Source: a candidate division KSB1 bacterium (lineage in GTDB: Bacteria > Zhuqueibacterota > Zhuqueibacteria > Residuimicrobiales > Krinioviventaceae). Taken from it: a DNA stretch of 64,000 nt. The stretch is from contig JAXHMJ010000005.1 in assembly GCA_034521575.1 (NCBI GenBank), positions 2,356,001-2,420,000 of the forward strand, written 5' to 3'. The notes below the pieces were generated by a model that ran no database searches, had not been told where the DNA came from, and saw only the letters and a list, made by a program, of their open reading frames with translations. A program made the translations under genes and the position numbers. Below, piece by piece: positions 18,101 through 25,855 of the stretch (position 1 is the stretch's first letter; every line of letters starts with the position of its first letter).

Positions 18101-20324
18101 TCAGGTGCGTCTTGGAGAAGAGGCCGGACCGAATACAGTGACCGCGAGCGCCGCAGGCCTGACGGGATCTCCGTTGCGATATACCGAGGTGGCGGAAGAA
18201 CCGGAACAGGTTGTGCAGCTGCTGAAAATCAGCGGTGATCATCTGATTGCCGCTCCCAATCAGGAACTGGACGAGCGACTCGGTGTGCGGGTGCTGGACG
18301 CCAATGGCTGGCCGGTTTATAATGAAAAAGTGAAATTCGAGGTGCTGCATAACAACGGCAGCATTGTTTCCGGGAACCCGGTGCAGTCCGATATGTACGG
18401 TGAAGCGCATGCCAGAGCTCTGGTCGGCACCCGGGACGGATTGAATATCTACCGGGCCACTCTGACAAATTATCCGCATATTACGGCCACGTTTTACGAT
18501 ACGACGCGCGCAAGCGCCGGATCGGGTGCGGCAAAGATACAGTATGTGTCCGGTGATGACCAGGAAACCACGGTGGGGCAGACCCTGCTTCAGCCGTTTG
18601 TGGTCAAAGTGGTGGATCAGTACGGCAATGCCATCTCTGATGCACGCGTGACTTTTTCCGTGGTCGAGGACAATACCGTGCAATCTTCCGGTACGCTTGA
18701 AGGCGGTGTGTCCGATCTGACGAAATTTACCAACGAACAGGGCCGCGCCTCGGCTTATTATACGGTAGGTATGAATTTTGGTCTGAATCTTGTGAGAGTG
18801 TCTTCACCGAATCTGGAACCCGAATTTATCGAATTCTCGGCGATGGGACTGGGTGATACGCCTTATTCGATGGAGAAACTGAGCGGTGACGGTCAGGTCG
18901 GCGAGATGGGCAAGGTTCTGCTGTATCCGGTCAAAGTGCGGATTTACGACCGGCACGGCAATCCGTCGCGGGGCGGTCAGGTGTCTTTTTATGTGACCCA
19001 AGGCGGCGGTTCCGTGGTTGAATCTCAGCCTGTCACGTCAAACATCAACGGCATAGCCCAGGTTCACTGGAAACTGGGCCCGAGACCCGGTTCGGTGGAC
19101 AATACTCTGGAAGCTGTTGCTGATCTGGCGGGCGGTTCCTATATCGAGACGTTTACAGCTCAAGGCGATGCCTCTTACTGGCCGGAACTGCAGCTGCCGG
19201 CTGAAAAAACAGTTGTGGAAGGGGACAAAGTCAGTTTCCAGGTGTCCGCAACGGACGGAGACGGTGATGACCTGTTCTACAATGCGCTCGATATTCCCGC
19301 GGACGCCCGGTTCACCAACAACAATGATGATACCCATACATTCGAGTGGACGCCGGGTAATGATGTGGTGGAGAGTCCAGAGACCAAGAAAACCATATAT
19401 ACTGTCTTTGAAGTGACCGATATTCGCGGCGGCAAAGACATTGATTCGGTCAAGATCACGGTTAAAGACTACAACCAGGCGCCCATGATCACCAACTTTT
19501 GGCCGACGGACCTTTTTCTGAAACCGGACCTGGAGAATGTGAATCAGCTGGAATTTGGAATCCAGGCCACAGACCCGGACGGTGATGTGATTACCACAAC
19601 CTGGTATGTGGATGATGAATTTTACACCTATGGCCAGGTCTGCCGAATCAATCTGAATGAGCTGGAATTCGGTCAACGTTTTGAAATACGGGTCCGAGTT
19701 TGCGACCAGGGAATGTGTGACGAAAAAAGCTGGACGCTGCTGACCACCCAGGTTGAATTGAGCAATCTGGAAGCTCAGGTCGTCCCTTACAAAGGTGTTC
19801 AGTTGATCTGGGAAACGTCATCAGAATCCGGAAACGCCGGATTCAACGTGCTGCGTTCCAACCGGTTGCAAGGCGATTATAAAAAGATCAACACAAACCT
19901 GATACAGTCCTCTCCCAACGGCAAGTATGAATTTGTCGATGAAAGCGTGGAGGCCGGACATACGGTGTATTATAAACTGCAGGACGTCACTGTCGACGGC
20001 TTTAAAAATCTGCACGGACCGGTCAAAGCGGAAACTCCGCTCCCGGATGCGTTTAATCTGCAGCAGAATTTCCCGAATCCGTTCAATCCGATCACGACGA
20101 TCCGCTATGAACTGCCCAAGCCGGTACGGGTGCGGATTAATATATACAATGTGCTCGGTCAAAAAGTAAAGACACTGGTGGACCGGGAGATGCGGGCCGG
20201 GTTCCATTCGATTCTTTGGAATGCAGAGTCGGATGCCGGAGTGCAGGTGGCTTCCGGTATCTATTACTTTCGTATGGTAGCCGGGAATTACAGCAAAGTG
20301 AGAAAGATGGTCGTTTTGAAATAA
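12141..20324 (+). CDS. Giant T9SS-exported surface protein with about 15 Ig-like (Big_1/invasin-type) repeats
   Basis: The 2727-residue product starts at the ATG with CGGAGG nine bases upstream and has a signal peptide ending SAWA. Domain order by nucleotide position: a LamG/concanavalin-like domain (12220-12770), a fibronectin III domain (12785-13110), a glycine/aspartate linker (13119-13145), a second LamG-like domain (13170-13715), and a first Ig-like repeat interrupted by a CBM6-like insert (13735-14510). An array of Ig-like repeats every 105-115 residues follows to about 19170. Each repeat reads 'G..Q.G.VG..L..P..V.V.D.YGNP...PV.F.V..GGG'. Then come a cadherin-like Ig (19185-19760), a fibronectin-like domain and a T9SS sorting tail (20050-20324, FPNPFNPITTIRYELP). 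No catalytic site is visible. A stalk-like adhesin or S-layer-like role is likely. Confidence 0.85.
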   Translation: MKGNLMWRYILGVIILSLTASAWATTDNFERTGPSLGVNWAAHSDLIIQNGRLHNQSSTAGWNTFLAVFNETGNNRAAIQWPDAGNGVDATGSELGGIAIVDAFSAASDGYFVYLYSGELRLYEIADGQPSVQIQTKNTQQSVSPGDQFKVQWDAQDHEFKVYINDTLVETLVDASARIALGNAYAGVMLFGGDAYQNDVEAFSVDFVQPVVDNTAPSAIGDLDATTMGANSILLSWTASGDDGNSGTASLYDIRYSTQSILTDTDFENANQVVGVSSPKQAGQSESKLVDGLDPSTTYFFAVKVRDEEDNWSALSNEASATTDEDGGGGGGGDDPAPVIGACTTDEFDRVDLGSFWATTGNQVIESGELTLASPTGGWSNVMLYQKSGALSVSAMFSATNSELYDNRYIPAGLIILADNADPNVANSYLLLRQEDGVAVYTMAPGANPNRVQFVNGSQAKPLPGDVIRADIQDNGLTKTVTFYINGDQDAQFDINNGQPLADMYAGVSQHGSYQNNFDFIKVCFEGGDGPIMLETLAGNNQSGPIQSQLPEPLQVRVTTAQGEPYEGALLDFQVVNGEAVLNDIENFQFDGRVWVEVEDGRIKIPIASVEDDGDASSGQYVTSSWTPGYRYERAVEIPFYVPERANYDVYLRYRSPDDGPDEGGAPDGAYISVDNLDSTYFEVATPQANWSWHEAENYTLDRGSHTLNLIIYEPSWDWDKLLIQKSSLGPPSGMGGTGPQFPNMTDAEGIAETRVTFGTNADDNVIVEVRGNKQDGSPLEGSPASFTLDPLAGPAVSMERDPDMPQDPISAVPGLESPALRVLVKDTYGNRKAGTMINWEITQGEGTLASDQVESDQFGVASNTLTLGYQAENYIIQAYLAELSGSPVSFTIEPTEPPHSMQLVSPTKVQQANNQTTLDSLLTVRILKEDQSPFEGFPVNFVVTNGGGKISSPEGDERQDSLSILTDGTGYARAKWTLGAPGLNQVEARGNGLEGAPAVFQANAITGAPDSLVKVSGDEQDGYVGMPLAEPLLVKLIDTNGFPVAEQQIRFEIMSPTAVAYFDQPGQIVKNIYTDQNGEAEAVLSMGSQINQEHLIRVEALDTDIDPVYFRAMPVGRIANKLSYFSGNGTMGSYQTGIVTQELDNAFTVKATDPFGNAVPGQDITFRVVDGGGSFDGSDRITVQTNSGGLASATLTLGQASGDSNNVVQASAFRVDLPSEPLSGSPVVFKASALPKPAAKIIKIDSTDEQQGEVGLSLEYPLQVRVLDVHDNPIPDHPVTFNVQGSGGKLEDSGGKGTSKVIFTKSDGYASILWHMPETPGVYAVDAVSRNTQGNPLSGSPISFSARANVGKAYSMKRINSDSLFTGTVGTLLDENIIVQIVDRFDNPIIGYPVTFKVKEGNGLLNGLSQVTVPTADLGYAEIEWLLGTEAGVNNNVVEASAAVDESNKLLFTASANPGEAFRLEADSAFVHVGTVGSTLPQPARVQVVDQYGNGVSDRTVNFSLEAVNGNIGYLGQPGVTIATRVTDAEGYAQVSWTIGPRVGSLNNRLSVSSKRNNKNLENSPYVFEASALVGPPHKLVKITNDTTKDLSGIINNTLSEFLRVQVVDEYNNPISNHSVRFEVLSRRQADGGSLDGKVDSVKVKETNSNGLVSVQFTLGKEAGVRINRVQVSTYVPGTGQHLVNSPLLFEISGRSTNATQMAKEDGDGQTGTVGKNLSRPIKVKAMDQHGNKVEGQPINFRIALNNGDLPSEIGALGSGTTTDTTVDTDNEGIASIVWRMGHKTGEYTLTATSTDLDGSPATFTATAEADVTHPDSSIILVTPSSQIVSEGEQRSMVRVTLMDRFNNPVQNKAVSLEATGECQVVQPNGSTDENGQTVGYIYSEKSGVKQITARDINNGITLNTRANIIFYPGEASNLVKPVTDHGDDQQHNVGTVLPKPLKAIVTDQYENRIPNIPVTFAVTSGGGSVVEPQPIRTDSTGVAACQVRLGEEAGPNTVTASAAGLTGSPLRYTEVAEEPEQVVQLLKISGDHLIAAPNQELDERLGVRVLDANGWPVYNEKVKFEVLHNNGSIVSGNPVQSDMYGEAHARALVGTRDGLNIYRATLTNYPHITATFYDTTRASAGSGAAKIQYVSGDDQETTVGQTLLQPFVVKVVDQYGNAISDARVTFSVVEDNTVQSSGTLEGGVSDLTKFTNEQGRASAYYTVGMNFGLNLVRVSSPNLEPEFIEFSAMGLGDTPYSMEKLSGDGQVGEMGKVLLYPVKVRIYDRHGNPSRGGQVSFYVTQGGGSVVESQPVTSNINGIAQVHWKLGPRPGSVDNTLEAVADLAGGSYIETFTAQGDASYWPELQLPAEKTVVEGDKVSFQVSATDGDGDDLFYNALDIPADARFTNNNDDTHTFEWTPGNDVVESPETKKTIYTVFEVTDIRGGKDIDSVKITVKDYNQAPMITNFWPTDLFLKPDLENVNQLEFGIQATDPDGDVITTTWYVDDEFYTYGQVCRINLNELEFGQRFEIRVRVCDQGMCDEKSWTLLTTQVELSNLEAQVVPYKGVQLIWETSSESGNAGFNVLRSNRLQGDYKKINTNLIQSSPNGKYEFVDESVEAGHTVYYKLQDVTVDGFKNLHGPVKAETPLPDAFNLQQNFPNPFNPITTIRYELPKPVRVRINIYNVLGQKVKTLVDREMRAGFHSILWNAESDAGVQVASGIYYFRMVAGNYSKVRKMVVLK

Positions 20325-20340
20325 AGGATCACTGATTGTA

Positions 20341-20374
20341 AAAAAGCGCCCTGTGTTGACAGGGCGCTTTTTTT
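20341..20374 (+). terminator. Rho-independent terminator after the giant surface protein
   Basis: An 11-pair stem (AAAGCGCCCTG with CAGGGCGCTTT, 6-base loop) is followed by a run of seven T's, starting 17 bases past the stop codon. It should end the surface-protein transcript before the membrane-protein genes. Confidence 0.92.
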
Positions 20375-20486
20375 GCCTGAATGGCAGCCGGGAGGCTGAT
20401 CTGCCTGGTTCTGTATTTTCATATTGCAATTTGGAAAATAATTATTTAAACTGTTATAAATGGATTTTTTATCAAAAGGGGTTGTA

Positions 20487-20855
20487 ATGAATGTTGTGAT
20501 AGAAATCGGACACCGGATTCTGGCCGTGGTATTGATGATCGGCTATGCCGTACTCGCGTTTCGATTTTTCCGGGCTGGTGAGCGCGTCCCGACGTTTTTT
20601 GAAACCATGCTGGCGCAAATCGTCCGATTTTCACTTTTACTGGAATTTGTAACCGGAATTTTATTGAGCCTGAATTATAAAATCCAGGTCAGTTCCTGGC
20701 ATCACTGGGCCTGCATTATTCCGGTTCTGACCCTGGCGGTTTATCAGATTATCCGTATGACCCGCAGCGTTTCTTTAAAGAATTATGCGCGTGTTTTCCT
20801 GATCATGTGTGCGGCAGTTCTGCTTATCAGTTTGATTCCGTTTATCGACTCTTAA
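20487..20855 (+). CDS. Small four-helix inner-membrane protein, unknown function
   Basis: The 122-residue product has four hydrophobic segments: HRILAVVLMIGYAVLAF, IVRFSLLLEFVTGILL, WACIIPVLTLAVYQII and VFLIMCAAVLLISLIPF. I start it at the ATG at 20487 because AAAAGGGG lies just upstream. An ATG 27 bases earlier lacks a ribosome site. I recognise no motif. It lies 64 bases before the TIGR03546-like gene in the same direction, so it may belong to that envelope unit. Confidence 0.65.
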   Translation: MNVVIEIGHRILAVVLMIGYAVLAFRFFRAGERVPTFFETMLAQIVRFSLLLEFVTGILLSLNYKIQVSSWHHWACIIPVLTLAVYQIIRMTRSVSLKNYARVFLIMCAAVLLISLIPFIDS

Positions 20856-20919
20856 TCTCGCACACTTTACGGTTCCGCGACTCGGTTTGAACCTTTGAAC
20901 TTTTGTAAGGAATGGATTC

Positions 20920-21444
20920 ATGATCGTTTTAAAGCTGATTTCCAAATTGATCAAGGCGCTGCGTTCCAATGCAACGCCGGTCCAGCTGTCCTGGGGATTT
21001 GTCCTTGGGATGTTTCCTGGACTCACTCCCCCGTGGAATGCTCATAATCTACTGATCGCCGTGCTGATTATTATTCTGAACGTTAACATTTCAATGGCAA
21101 TACTGGCATTCCTGTTTTTCAGTTTGTTTGCCTATCTTTTAGATCCTTTGTTTCATGAACTCGGTTATTTCCTTCTTGTTGAGGTTTCCTTTTTAGAATC
21201 TGTCTGGCTGTTTGTCAGCCAGGCGCCGGTAATGGCTTATTTTAACTTGAACAATACTGTTGTGCTGGGGAGTCTGCTGGTTTGCATACTGCTGATCGTT
21301 CCTGTTTTTCTGTTGATGAAACGGTTTGTGGTGTATTACAGAGAACGTCTCGAAGAGCGCATCAAAAAACTAAAGATCGTCCAGGCTTTGATGGGAAGCA
21401 AACTCTATTCCTGGTTTGAACGGTTGCAAAAATTGGGAGAATAA
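20920..21444 (+). CDS. TIGR03546-family membrane protein
   Basis: The 174-residue protein has a short N-terminal amphipathic part, the motif 'SWGFVLGMFPGLTPPWN' near residue 24 and three or four hydrophobic helices, then a charged C-terminal helix. The GxFPGxTP-type motif recalls DUF2062. The arrangement, and especially the 608-residue gene three bases downstream, matches the uncharacterised pair TIGR03546/TIGR03545 as I remember it. TAAGGA precedes the ATG. It is probably an inner-membrane partner of the following AsmA-like protein. No biochemical role is known to me. Confidence 0.75.
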   Translation: MIVLKLISKLIKALRSNATPVQLSWGFVLGMFPGLTPPWNAHNLLIAVLIIILNVNISMAILAFLFFSLFAYLLDPLFHELGYFLLVEVSFLESVWLFVSQAPVMAYFNLNNTVVLGSLLVCILLIVPVFLLMKRFVVYYRERLEERIKKLKIVQALMGSKLYSWFERLQKLGE

Positions 21445-21447
21445 ATC

Positions 21448-23274
21448 GTGCGCTGGAAAGGTATTATTTTTCTCATTGTCACTGTTGTTATTGTTCTGGT
21501 GTTGGGGTTGATTTTCAGTGATGAGTGGTTTGAAGCCAGACTGGAAGCACTCGGAAATGCTGCTGTGGGGGCCCGCGTTGAAATTGACAATCTTGATTTG
21601 TCATTACTGGGATTGCATGTCCGCTGGGACAGCCTTCAGGTCACCCATCCCAGACAAACCATGGAGAACATATTGACCACCGGGGCAACCGAGTTTAAGA
21701 TGCAGCTTGTCCCGTTGTTCTCCAAAAATATCATCATAGAGAACGTCCAGGTCATCAACATCACGTCGGGCACGCCGCGGACCACGGACGGCAAACTGGC
21801 GAAAAAGAAAGGCGATAAAAAACCGACCTTTGTTTCCAAAACTATGGACCGGCTGCAGGAACAGGCCGGGCAGGCGCCCGCCTGGAATCTGGATGCAATG
21901 ACAAAATCAGTCAATGTCGACAGCATTTTGAAATTACTGGATCTTCAAACGCCGCAGCGGATTGATTCATTATCCGATGAACTTGAGCATCTGTACAGCA
22001 AATGGGATTCCACACTCACCTCGGATGCCTGGCAATCCGAATATGCGCAGATCGACAACAAGGTGCAGTCTATACAACCGGATAAAATCAAAACAGTTGT
22101 ACAACTTGAGAAAACAGCCGAAACCCTTAAACAGGTTTATGATAAAATTGATTCCTTAAAGTCGTTTACTCTCGAGGCTGCGGATTCTCTACAGCAGGAT
22201 CTTTCCATGACTCAGAGGCAGGTGGGTCGGGTGGATGACTGGATTTCCCGGGATATGGCCCGGGCCCTGGACAAGGCCAAACTGCCCTCGATCAGCAAAG
22301 AGAATATTGGATTGTTTTTATTCGGTCCGGAGATTGTTAAAAAGGTCAATTCGGTGCTGCAGATCACCGGTCAGGTGCGGCATTACAGCGCGAAACTCAA
22401 ATCCGATCAACCCAAAAAAGAAAAACCGCCCCGATTCAAGGGGCAGACGATACATTTTACAGCCCGCCAGGTTGATCCGAGTCTATGGATCAAACGGGTC
22501 AAAATCTCGGGCACCGCGGCAAACGGACTTTTGCTGGACGGTCAGGTCAATCATATCGTATCCCGTCAGTCCCTGATCGGTGAACCCATGACTCTGTCCC
22601 TCCAGGGACGGCGTGCAGACAAGGCGGCTTTGACGTTTAGCGGTGAATTTAATTATCTCAATGAACCGCGTGAATCGATTAGCGTAAATGTGATGGAAAT
22701 GCCGTTTGCCGGCGTAGTCTTGAGTGATTCCAAATGGCTGCCGCAAAACGTGACAAAGGGCAAAGGTCAAGTGTCGGCGCGGCTGGTGATGCAGGAACAG
22801 CGAATAGAGGGTTCCCTTGATTTTGCCGGCCGCAATATGGCGTTTGGGTTTGATCAAGCCGCCCGGGACAGCTGGAGTGAACTTTTACAGTCCGTATTTG
22901 TGTCAGCTGACAATATTGATATCCATGCAAATCTGGTCAGTGATGATGCGTCTACAGAGTTTAAAGTCCGGTCCAATATAGATGATTTTGTTGTGCAGCA
23001 AGTTCGGGATCGGGTGGGAGATCAGGTGATGCAGGCGCGGCAAGAAATCGAGCGGGAAATTACCTCGCGTGTCGATCAAGAGAGAACAAAACTCAATGCC
23101 ATGGTGGATCGACAAACCCGGAACCTGAGTTCACAGATGCAGACCTATACGCAAGAAGTGGAGCGACTCGAGTCCCGGCTCGAGGAAAAGCGGGCGCAGG
23201 TTCTAAAACGGCTCGAGTCTGAAAAAAGAAAACAGACTGACAAGGTAAAGGATAAAGTTAAAGATTTATTCTAA
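21448..23274 (+). CDS. TIGR03545-family AsmA-like membrane-anchored protein
   Basis: The 608-residue protein starts at GTG three bases after the previous stop. It has one N-terminal transmembrane helix (IIFLIVTVVIVLVLGLIF), then an AsmA-like beginning (WFEARLEALGNAAVGARVEIDNLDLSLLGLHVRWDSLQV) typical of envelope proteins that span the periplasm. The middle carries helical, heptad-rich segments (about residues 175-265) and a second beta-rich part (about 315-490). The last 100 residues are a long charged coiled coil (QEIEREITSRVDQERTKL to EKRKQTDKVKDKVKDLF). This is the usual partner of the TIGR03546 protein. By analogy to AsmA and TamB relatives it could help move lipid or keep the envelope in order, but that is inference. 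The stop overlaps the convergent ccmE stop by four bases. Confidence 0.75.
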   Translation: MRWKGIIFLIVTVVIVLVLGLIFSDEWFEARLEALGNAAVGARVEIDNLDLSLLGLHVRWDSLQVTHPRQTMENILTTGATEFKMQLVPLFSKNIIIENVQVINITSGTPRTTDGKLAKKKGDKKPTFVSKTMDRLQEQAGQAPAWNLDAMTKSVNVDSILKLLDLQTPQRIDSLSDELEHLYSKWDSTLTSDAWQSEYAQIDNKVQSIQPDKIKTVVQLEKTAETLKQVYDKIDSLKSFTLEAADSLQQDLSMTQRQVGRVDDWISRDMARALDKAKLPSISKENIGLFLFGPEIVKKVNSVLQITGQVRHYSAKLKSDQPKKEKPPRFKGQTIHFTARQVDPSLWIKRVKISGTAANGLLLDGQVNHIVSRQSLIGEPMTLSLQGRRADKAALTFSGEFNYLNEPRESISVNVMEMPFAGVVLSDSKWLPQNVTKGKGQVSARLVMQEQRIEGSLDFAGRNMAFGFDQAARDSWSELLQSVFVSADNIDIHANLVSDDASTEFKVRSNIDDFVVQQVRDRVGDQVMQARQEIEREITSRVDQERTKLNAMVDRQTRNLSSQMQTYTQEVERLESRLEEKRAQVLKRLESEKRKQTDKVKDKVKDLF

Positions 23275-23678
23275 GGTGTGCCGGCATTAAAATGCTCTGT
23301 GGACGATTTTTGTTCGTATTTTGACGGACATTTTAAAAGCAGTTTTGATGCCTTGAAATTGTGTCCATTCAGGCGTCCTTCTGCGACCACGACCTGAGCC
23401 GTGCTCAGTTGGTCGGGAATGGCCCCGTGATAATAGACCTCAAGGGTGTCGTCATTCTCGGTCAATTTGAAATACAGCTCCAGACTGTCCGGCTGCCAGC
23501 GGATGGATGACGGATCAATGGTTCCGCTGACCCGGATTCCGCGTTCGTCAGGCATGTCTTTTGCCTTGAGTTCGGAGATGGTGGTATAATAGACAAAGGT
23601 GTCCCGCACCCCGCTGAAAATCAGGAACGATGCGGCGCCGATAATAATGATCAATCCGATGAAAATTTTGAGATTCAT
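23271..23678 (-). CDS. ccmE: CcmE-like heme chaperone of the CXXXY type
   Basis: CcmE carries heme across the periplasm for cytochrome c maturation (System I). The 135-residue product has one N-terminal membrane anchor (IFIGLIIIIGAASFLIF) and the beta-barrel motifs IRVSGTIDP, ELYFKLTEND, EVYYHGAIPDQL and VVVAEGRL. In most bacteria a histidine in a HxxxY motif binds heme. Here the same spot reads C117-P-S-K-Y121. That is the CXXXY form known from archaea and some sulfate reducers. The start was set at the ATG with AAAGGAG upstream. No other ccm gene is in the window. Confidence 0.82.
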   Translation of the reverse strand: MNLKIFIGLIIIIGAASFLIFSGVRDTFVYYTTISELKAKDMPDERGIRVSGTIDPSSIRWQPDSLELYFKLTENDDTLEVYYHGAIPDQLSTAQVVVAEGRLNGHNFKASKLLLKCPSKYEQKSSTEHFNAGTP

Positions 23679-23743
23679 GGCAAACTCCTTTTTAAAAGAT
23701 AGCATTCTTGAATGATAAATCCAAAACATAATTAAAGACATCC

Positions 23744-24022
23744 ATGATGCAGAAAACTTTACTGAAACTGGCCTTGTCAAGTCTTGTGCTGCTGGTGGTT
23801 ATTACCGTTGCGGCTGATTCGCTGTATCCGCTTTATGCACTGTTTGGCGACGCGTCTATAGTGCACACCTTTATTTTTCAAACGCTTGTTGTTATTCTGG
23901 CGGGCTCTGTGGCGTTTGTGCTGATTCGTACGCTGCTGGGTATTTTGTTTGTTGTTTTGACTGTGGCGCTGCTGGTCTATTTGTTTTATACCGGAATATT
24001 GTCCCTGTCCTGGCTTTTATGA
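23744..24022 (+). CDS. Small hydrophobic membrane protein, unknown function
   Basis: The 92-residue product has three hydrophobic helices (LALSSLVLLVVITVAA, TFIFQTLVVILAGSVAFVLI, LGILFVVLTVALLVYLFY) and no motif I recognise. An ATG one codon later is an equal start choice. Its stop overlaps the start of the glycosyltransferase gene in an ATGA junction, so the two are translated together. It may anchor or help the transferase at the membrane. Confidence 0.6.
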   Translation: MMQKTLLKLALSSLVLLVVITVAADSLYPLYALFGDASIVHTFIFQTLVVILAGSVAFVLIRTLLGILFVVLTVALLVYLFYTGILSLSWLL

Positions 24023-24666
24023 AAAACACGTTGAAAATATCCATTATACTACCCGTATACAATCGACGGCATTTGATCAGCCGGGCTATTGATTCTGTGC
24101 AAAGGCAGACGTTTGAAAACTGGGAATTGTTGATCATTGATGACGGCAGCACGGACGGCGTCAAAGAGGATATTCTGCCGTTAACTGAAATAGATAACCG
24201 TATCCGGTTCTTGTCACAACGGCGGACAGGTCCGGCCGAAACCCGGAACCGCGGGATCAGGAAAGGCTCAGGATTTTATATTACGTTTATCGATTCGGAT
24301 GATCAGTATCATCGAGATCATTTACAGGTGCGATATGAATTTATGCAAACACATCCGCATGTGGACGTGATCCACGGCGGCGTGGCGCTGATTGGTCCCG
24401 AGGAAAAGCAGTGGGTCGTGGACGCCAATGATCCCGGTCGGAAGATTCATTTAAGTGAATGCTATATGGCGGCCACGCTGTTTGGAAAACGGGATGTTTT
24501 TATACAAAGCGGCGGTTTCAAACCGCTGCGTTATTCCGCCGAGTCGGAATTTATCCCGCGGCTTGAGGAGAATTTTCAGGTTGAGGTGGTCCCGTTTCCA
24601 ACTTATTGTTACCATATCGGATTATCGGACAGTATATGCGCCATCAAAGCGAATGAAACGAATTGA
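24019..24666 (+). CDS. Family 2 glycosyltransferase
   Basis: The 215-residue protein has the GT-A fold marks: ISIILPVYNRRHLISRAIDSVQ at the N-terminus, WELLIIDDGSTDG, AETRNRGI and the DxD motif FIDSDDQYHRDHL near residue 95. Such enzymes add a sugar from a nucleotide sugar, here probably to an envelope glycan or lipid. It is shorter than many GT2 enzymes but has all catalytic marks. It overlaps the small membrane protein by four bases and lies 14 bases before alr, which suggests an envelope-building transcript. Confidence 0.87.
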   Translation: MKNTLKISIILPVYNRRHLISRAIDSVQRQTFENWELLIIDDGSTDGVKEDILPLTEIDNRIRFLSQRRTGPAETRNRGIRKGSGFYITFIDSDDQYHRDHLQVRYEFMQTHPHVDVIHGGVALIGPEEKQWVVDANDPGRKIHLSECYMAATLFGKRDVFIQSGGFKPLRYSAESEFIPRLEENFQVEVVPFPTYCYHIGLSDSICAIKANETN

Positions 24667-24680
24667 GAGAGGATTAAACT

Positions 24681-25838
24681 ATGGACAAGATGTACCGGCC
24701 TGCCTGGATTGATGTGGACCTGGATGCCCTGGAATTGAATATAAAGGCAATCCAAACGTATCTGGAAGATACACGTTTGCTGGCTGTGGTCAAAGCCGAC
24801 GCCTATGGGCTGGGCGCTGTGCCGGTGGCCCGACTGTATGAACAGCTCGGGGTGGATTATCTGGGGGTGGTCACACTGGATGAGGCGGTTGAATTGCGGG
24901 ACGCCGGGATCCGATGCCCTGTTCTGAATATGGGACCGATTTTTCCGGATCAGGCAGAGGTGGTGATTCGTTATTCGATTGAACAGATGGTTTACCGGGA
25001 AACAGTGGCAAAGGCGCTTTCAGATGCCGCTTCCGAAAAAGCGGTTATCCATGTCAAAGTGGATACCGGTATGAGCCGCTACGGCGTGCCGTTTGATTCT
25101 GCTCCTGATTTTATTCGAAAATGCGCTGCCCTGCCTGGACTTCAGCTCCGGGGTGTGTTTTCGCATCTGGCCATGTCCGATGCCCTTGATAAAAGTTTTG
25201 CTCATCTGCAGATCGAACGGCTGGAGCAGGTGCGGAGAAATCTTGATTTGAATATTCCGATCTGGCATATGGTAAACAGCGGCGGCGCACTGGATCTGCC
25301 GCAGGCGCATTATGATATGGTGCGTGTGGGACTGATGACCTATGGTTATTTCCCTTCCGACCATGTGCGTCGGCCGTTTACGTTGAAACCGGCCATGCAT
25401 GTGCGGACACGCATTGCCTCTGTGCGCGAGATTCACCGCGGTGATAGCGTGGGCTATGGCCGAAAGTATATGGCGGAGAATGACGAAACCATCGCTGTAC
25501 TGCCTGTCGGCTATGCCGATGGATACTCGCGCAATTTGAGCAAGATTGGACAGGTCCTTTGCCGGGGCAAATTGCTGCCGGTCATAGGCGGATTGTGTAT
25601 GGATGCGGGATTTGTCAAAATTACCGAACTGCCGGATGTTGAAGTCGGTGAGGTGATAACGCTGATGGGGGTTGATCACGACATGGAAATTTCTCCGCAC
25701 TTTATCGCTGATTTGAGCGGAACCGTCTCTTATGAAGTCATGTCAACATTCGGACGCCGTCTGCCGCGCGTCTATGTCAAAGACGGGAAACCGGTTGATA
25801 TCGTCAATTATCTGAGACAAGGCGGCAACGAAGAATAA
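24681..25838 (+). CDS. alr: Alanine racemase (intact copy)
   Basis: The 385-residue enzyme makes D-alanine for peptidoglycan using pyridoxal phosphate. The PLP lysine is K38 in AVVKADAYGLGA. The second catalytic residue, Tyr, is in SVGYGRKYMAEN, and the C-terminal half has LPVGYADGYSR, GGLCMDAGFV and the closing RLPRVYV strand. GAGAGGATT lies before the ATG. A second racemase gene at 33921-35103 is frameshifted, so this copy is probably the working one. It is convergent with cdaA, with only 17 bases between them. Confidence 0.95.
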   Translation: MDKMYRPAWIDVDLDALELNIKAIQTYLEDTRLLAVVKADAYGLGAVPVARLYEQLGVDYLGVVTLDEAVELRDAGIRCPVLNMGPIFPDQAEVVIRYSIEQMVYRETVAKALSDAASEKAVIHVKVDTGMSRYGVPFDSAPDFIRKCAALPGLQLRGVFSHLAMSDALDKSFAHLQIERLEQVRRNLDLNIPIWHMVNSGGALDLPQAHYDMVRVGLMTYGYFPSDHVRRPFTLKPAMHVRTRIASVREIHRGDSVGYGRKYMAENDETIAVLPVGYADGYSRNLSKIGQVLCRGKLLPVIGGLCMDAGFVKITELPDVEVGEVITLMGVDHDMEISPHFIADLSGTVSYEVMSTFGRRLPRVYVKDGKPVDIVNYLRQGGNEE

Positions 25839-25855
25839 ACAAGGATGGAAACTGA

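Noticed and set aside
20400-20486. Upstream ATG at 20460 for the small membrane protein
   Set aside because: It has no ribosome site, whereas AAAAGGGG lies just before the ATG at 20487.
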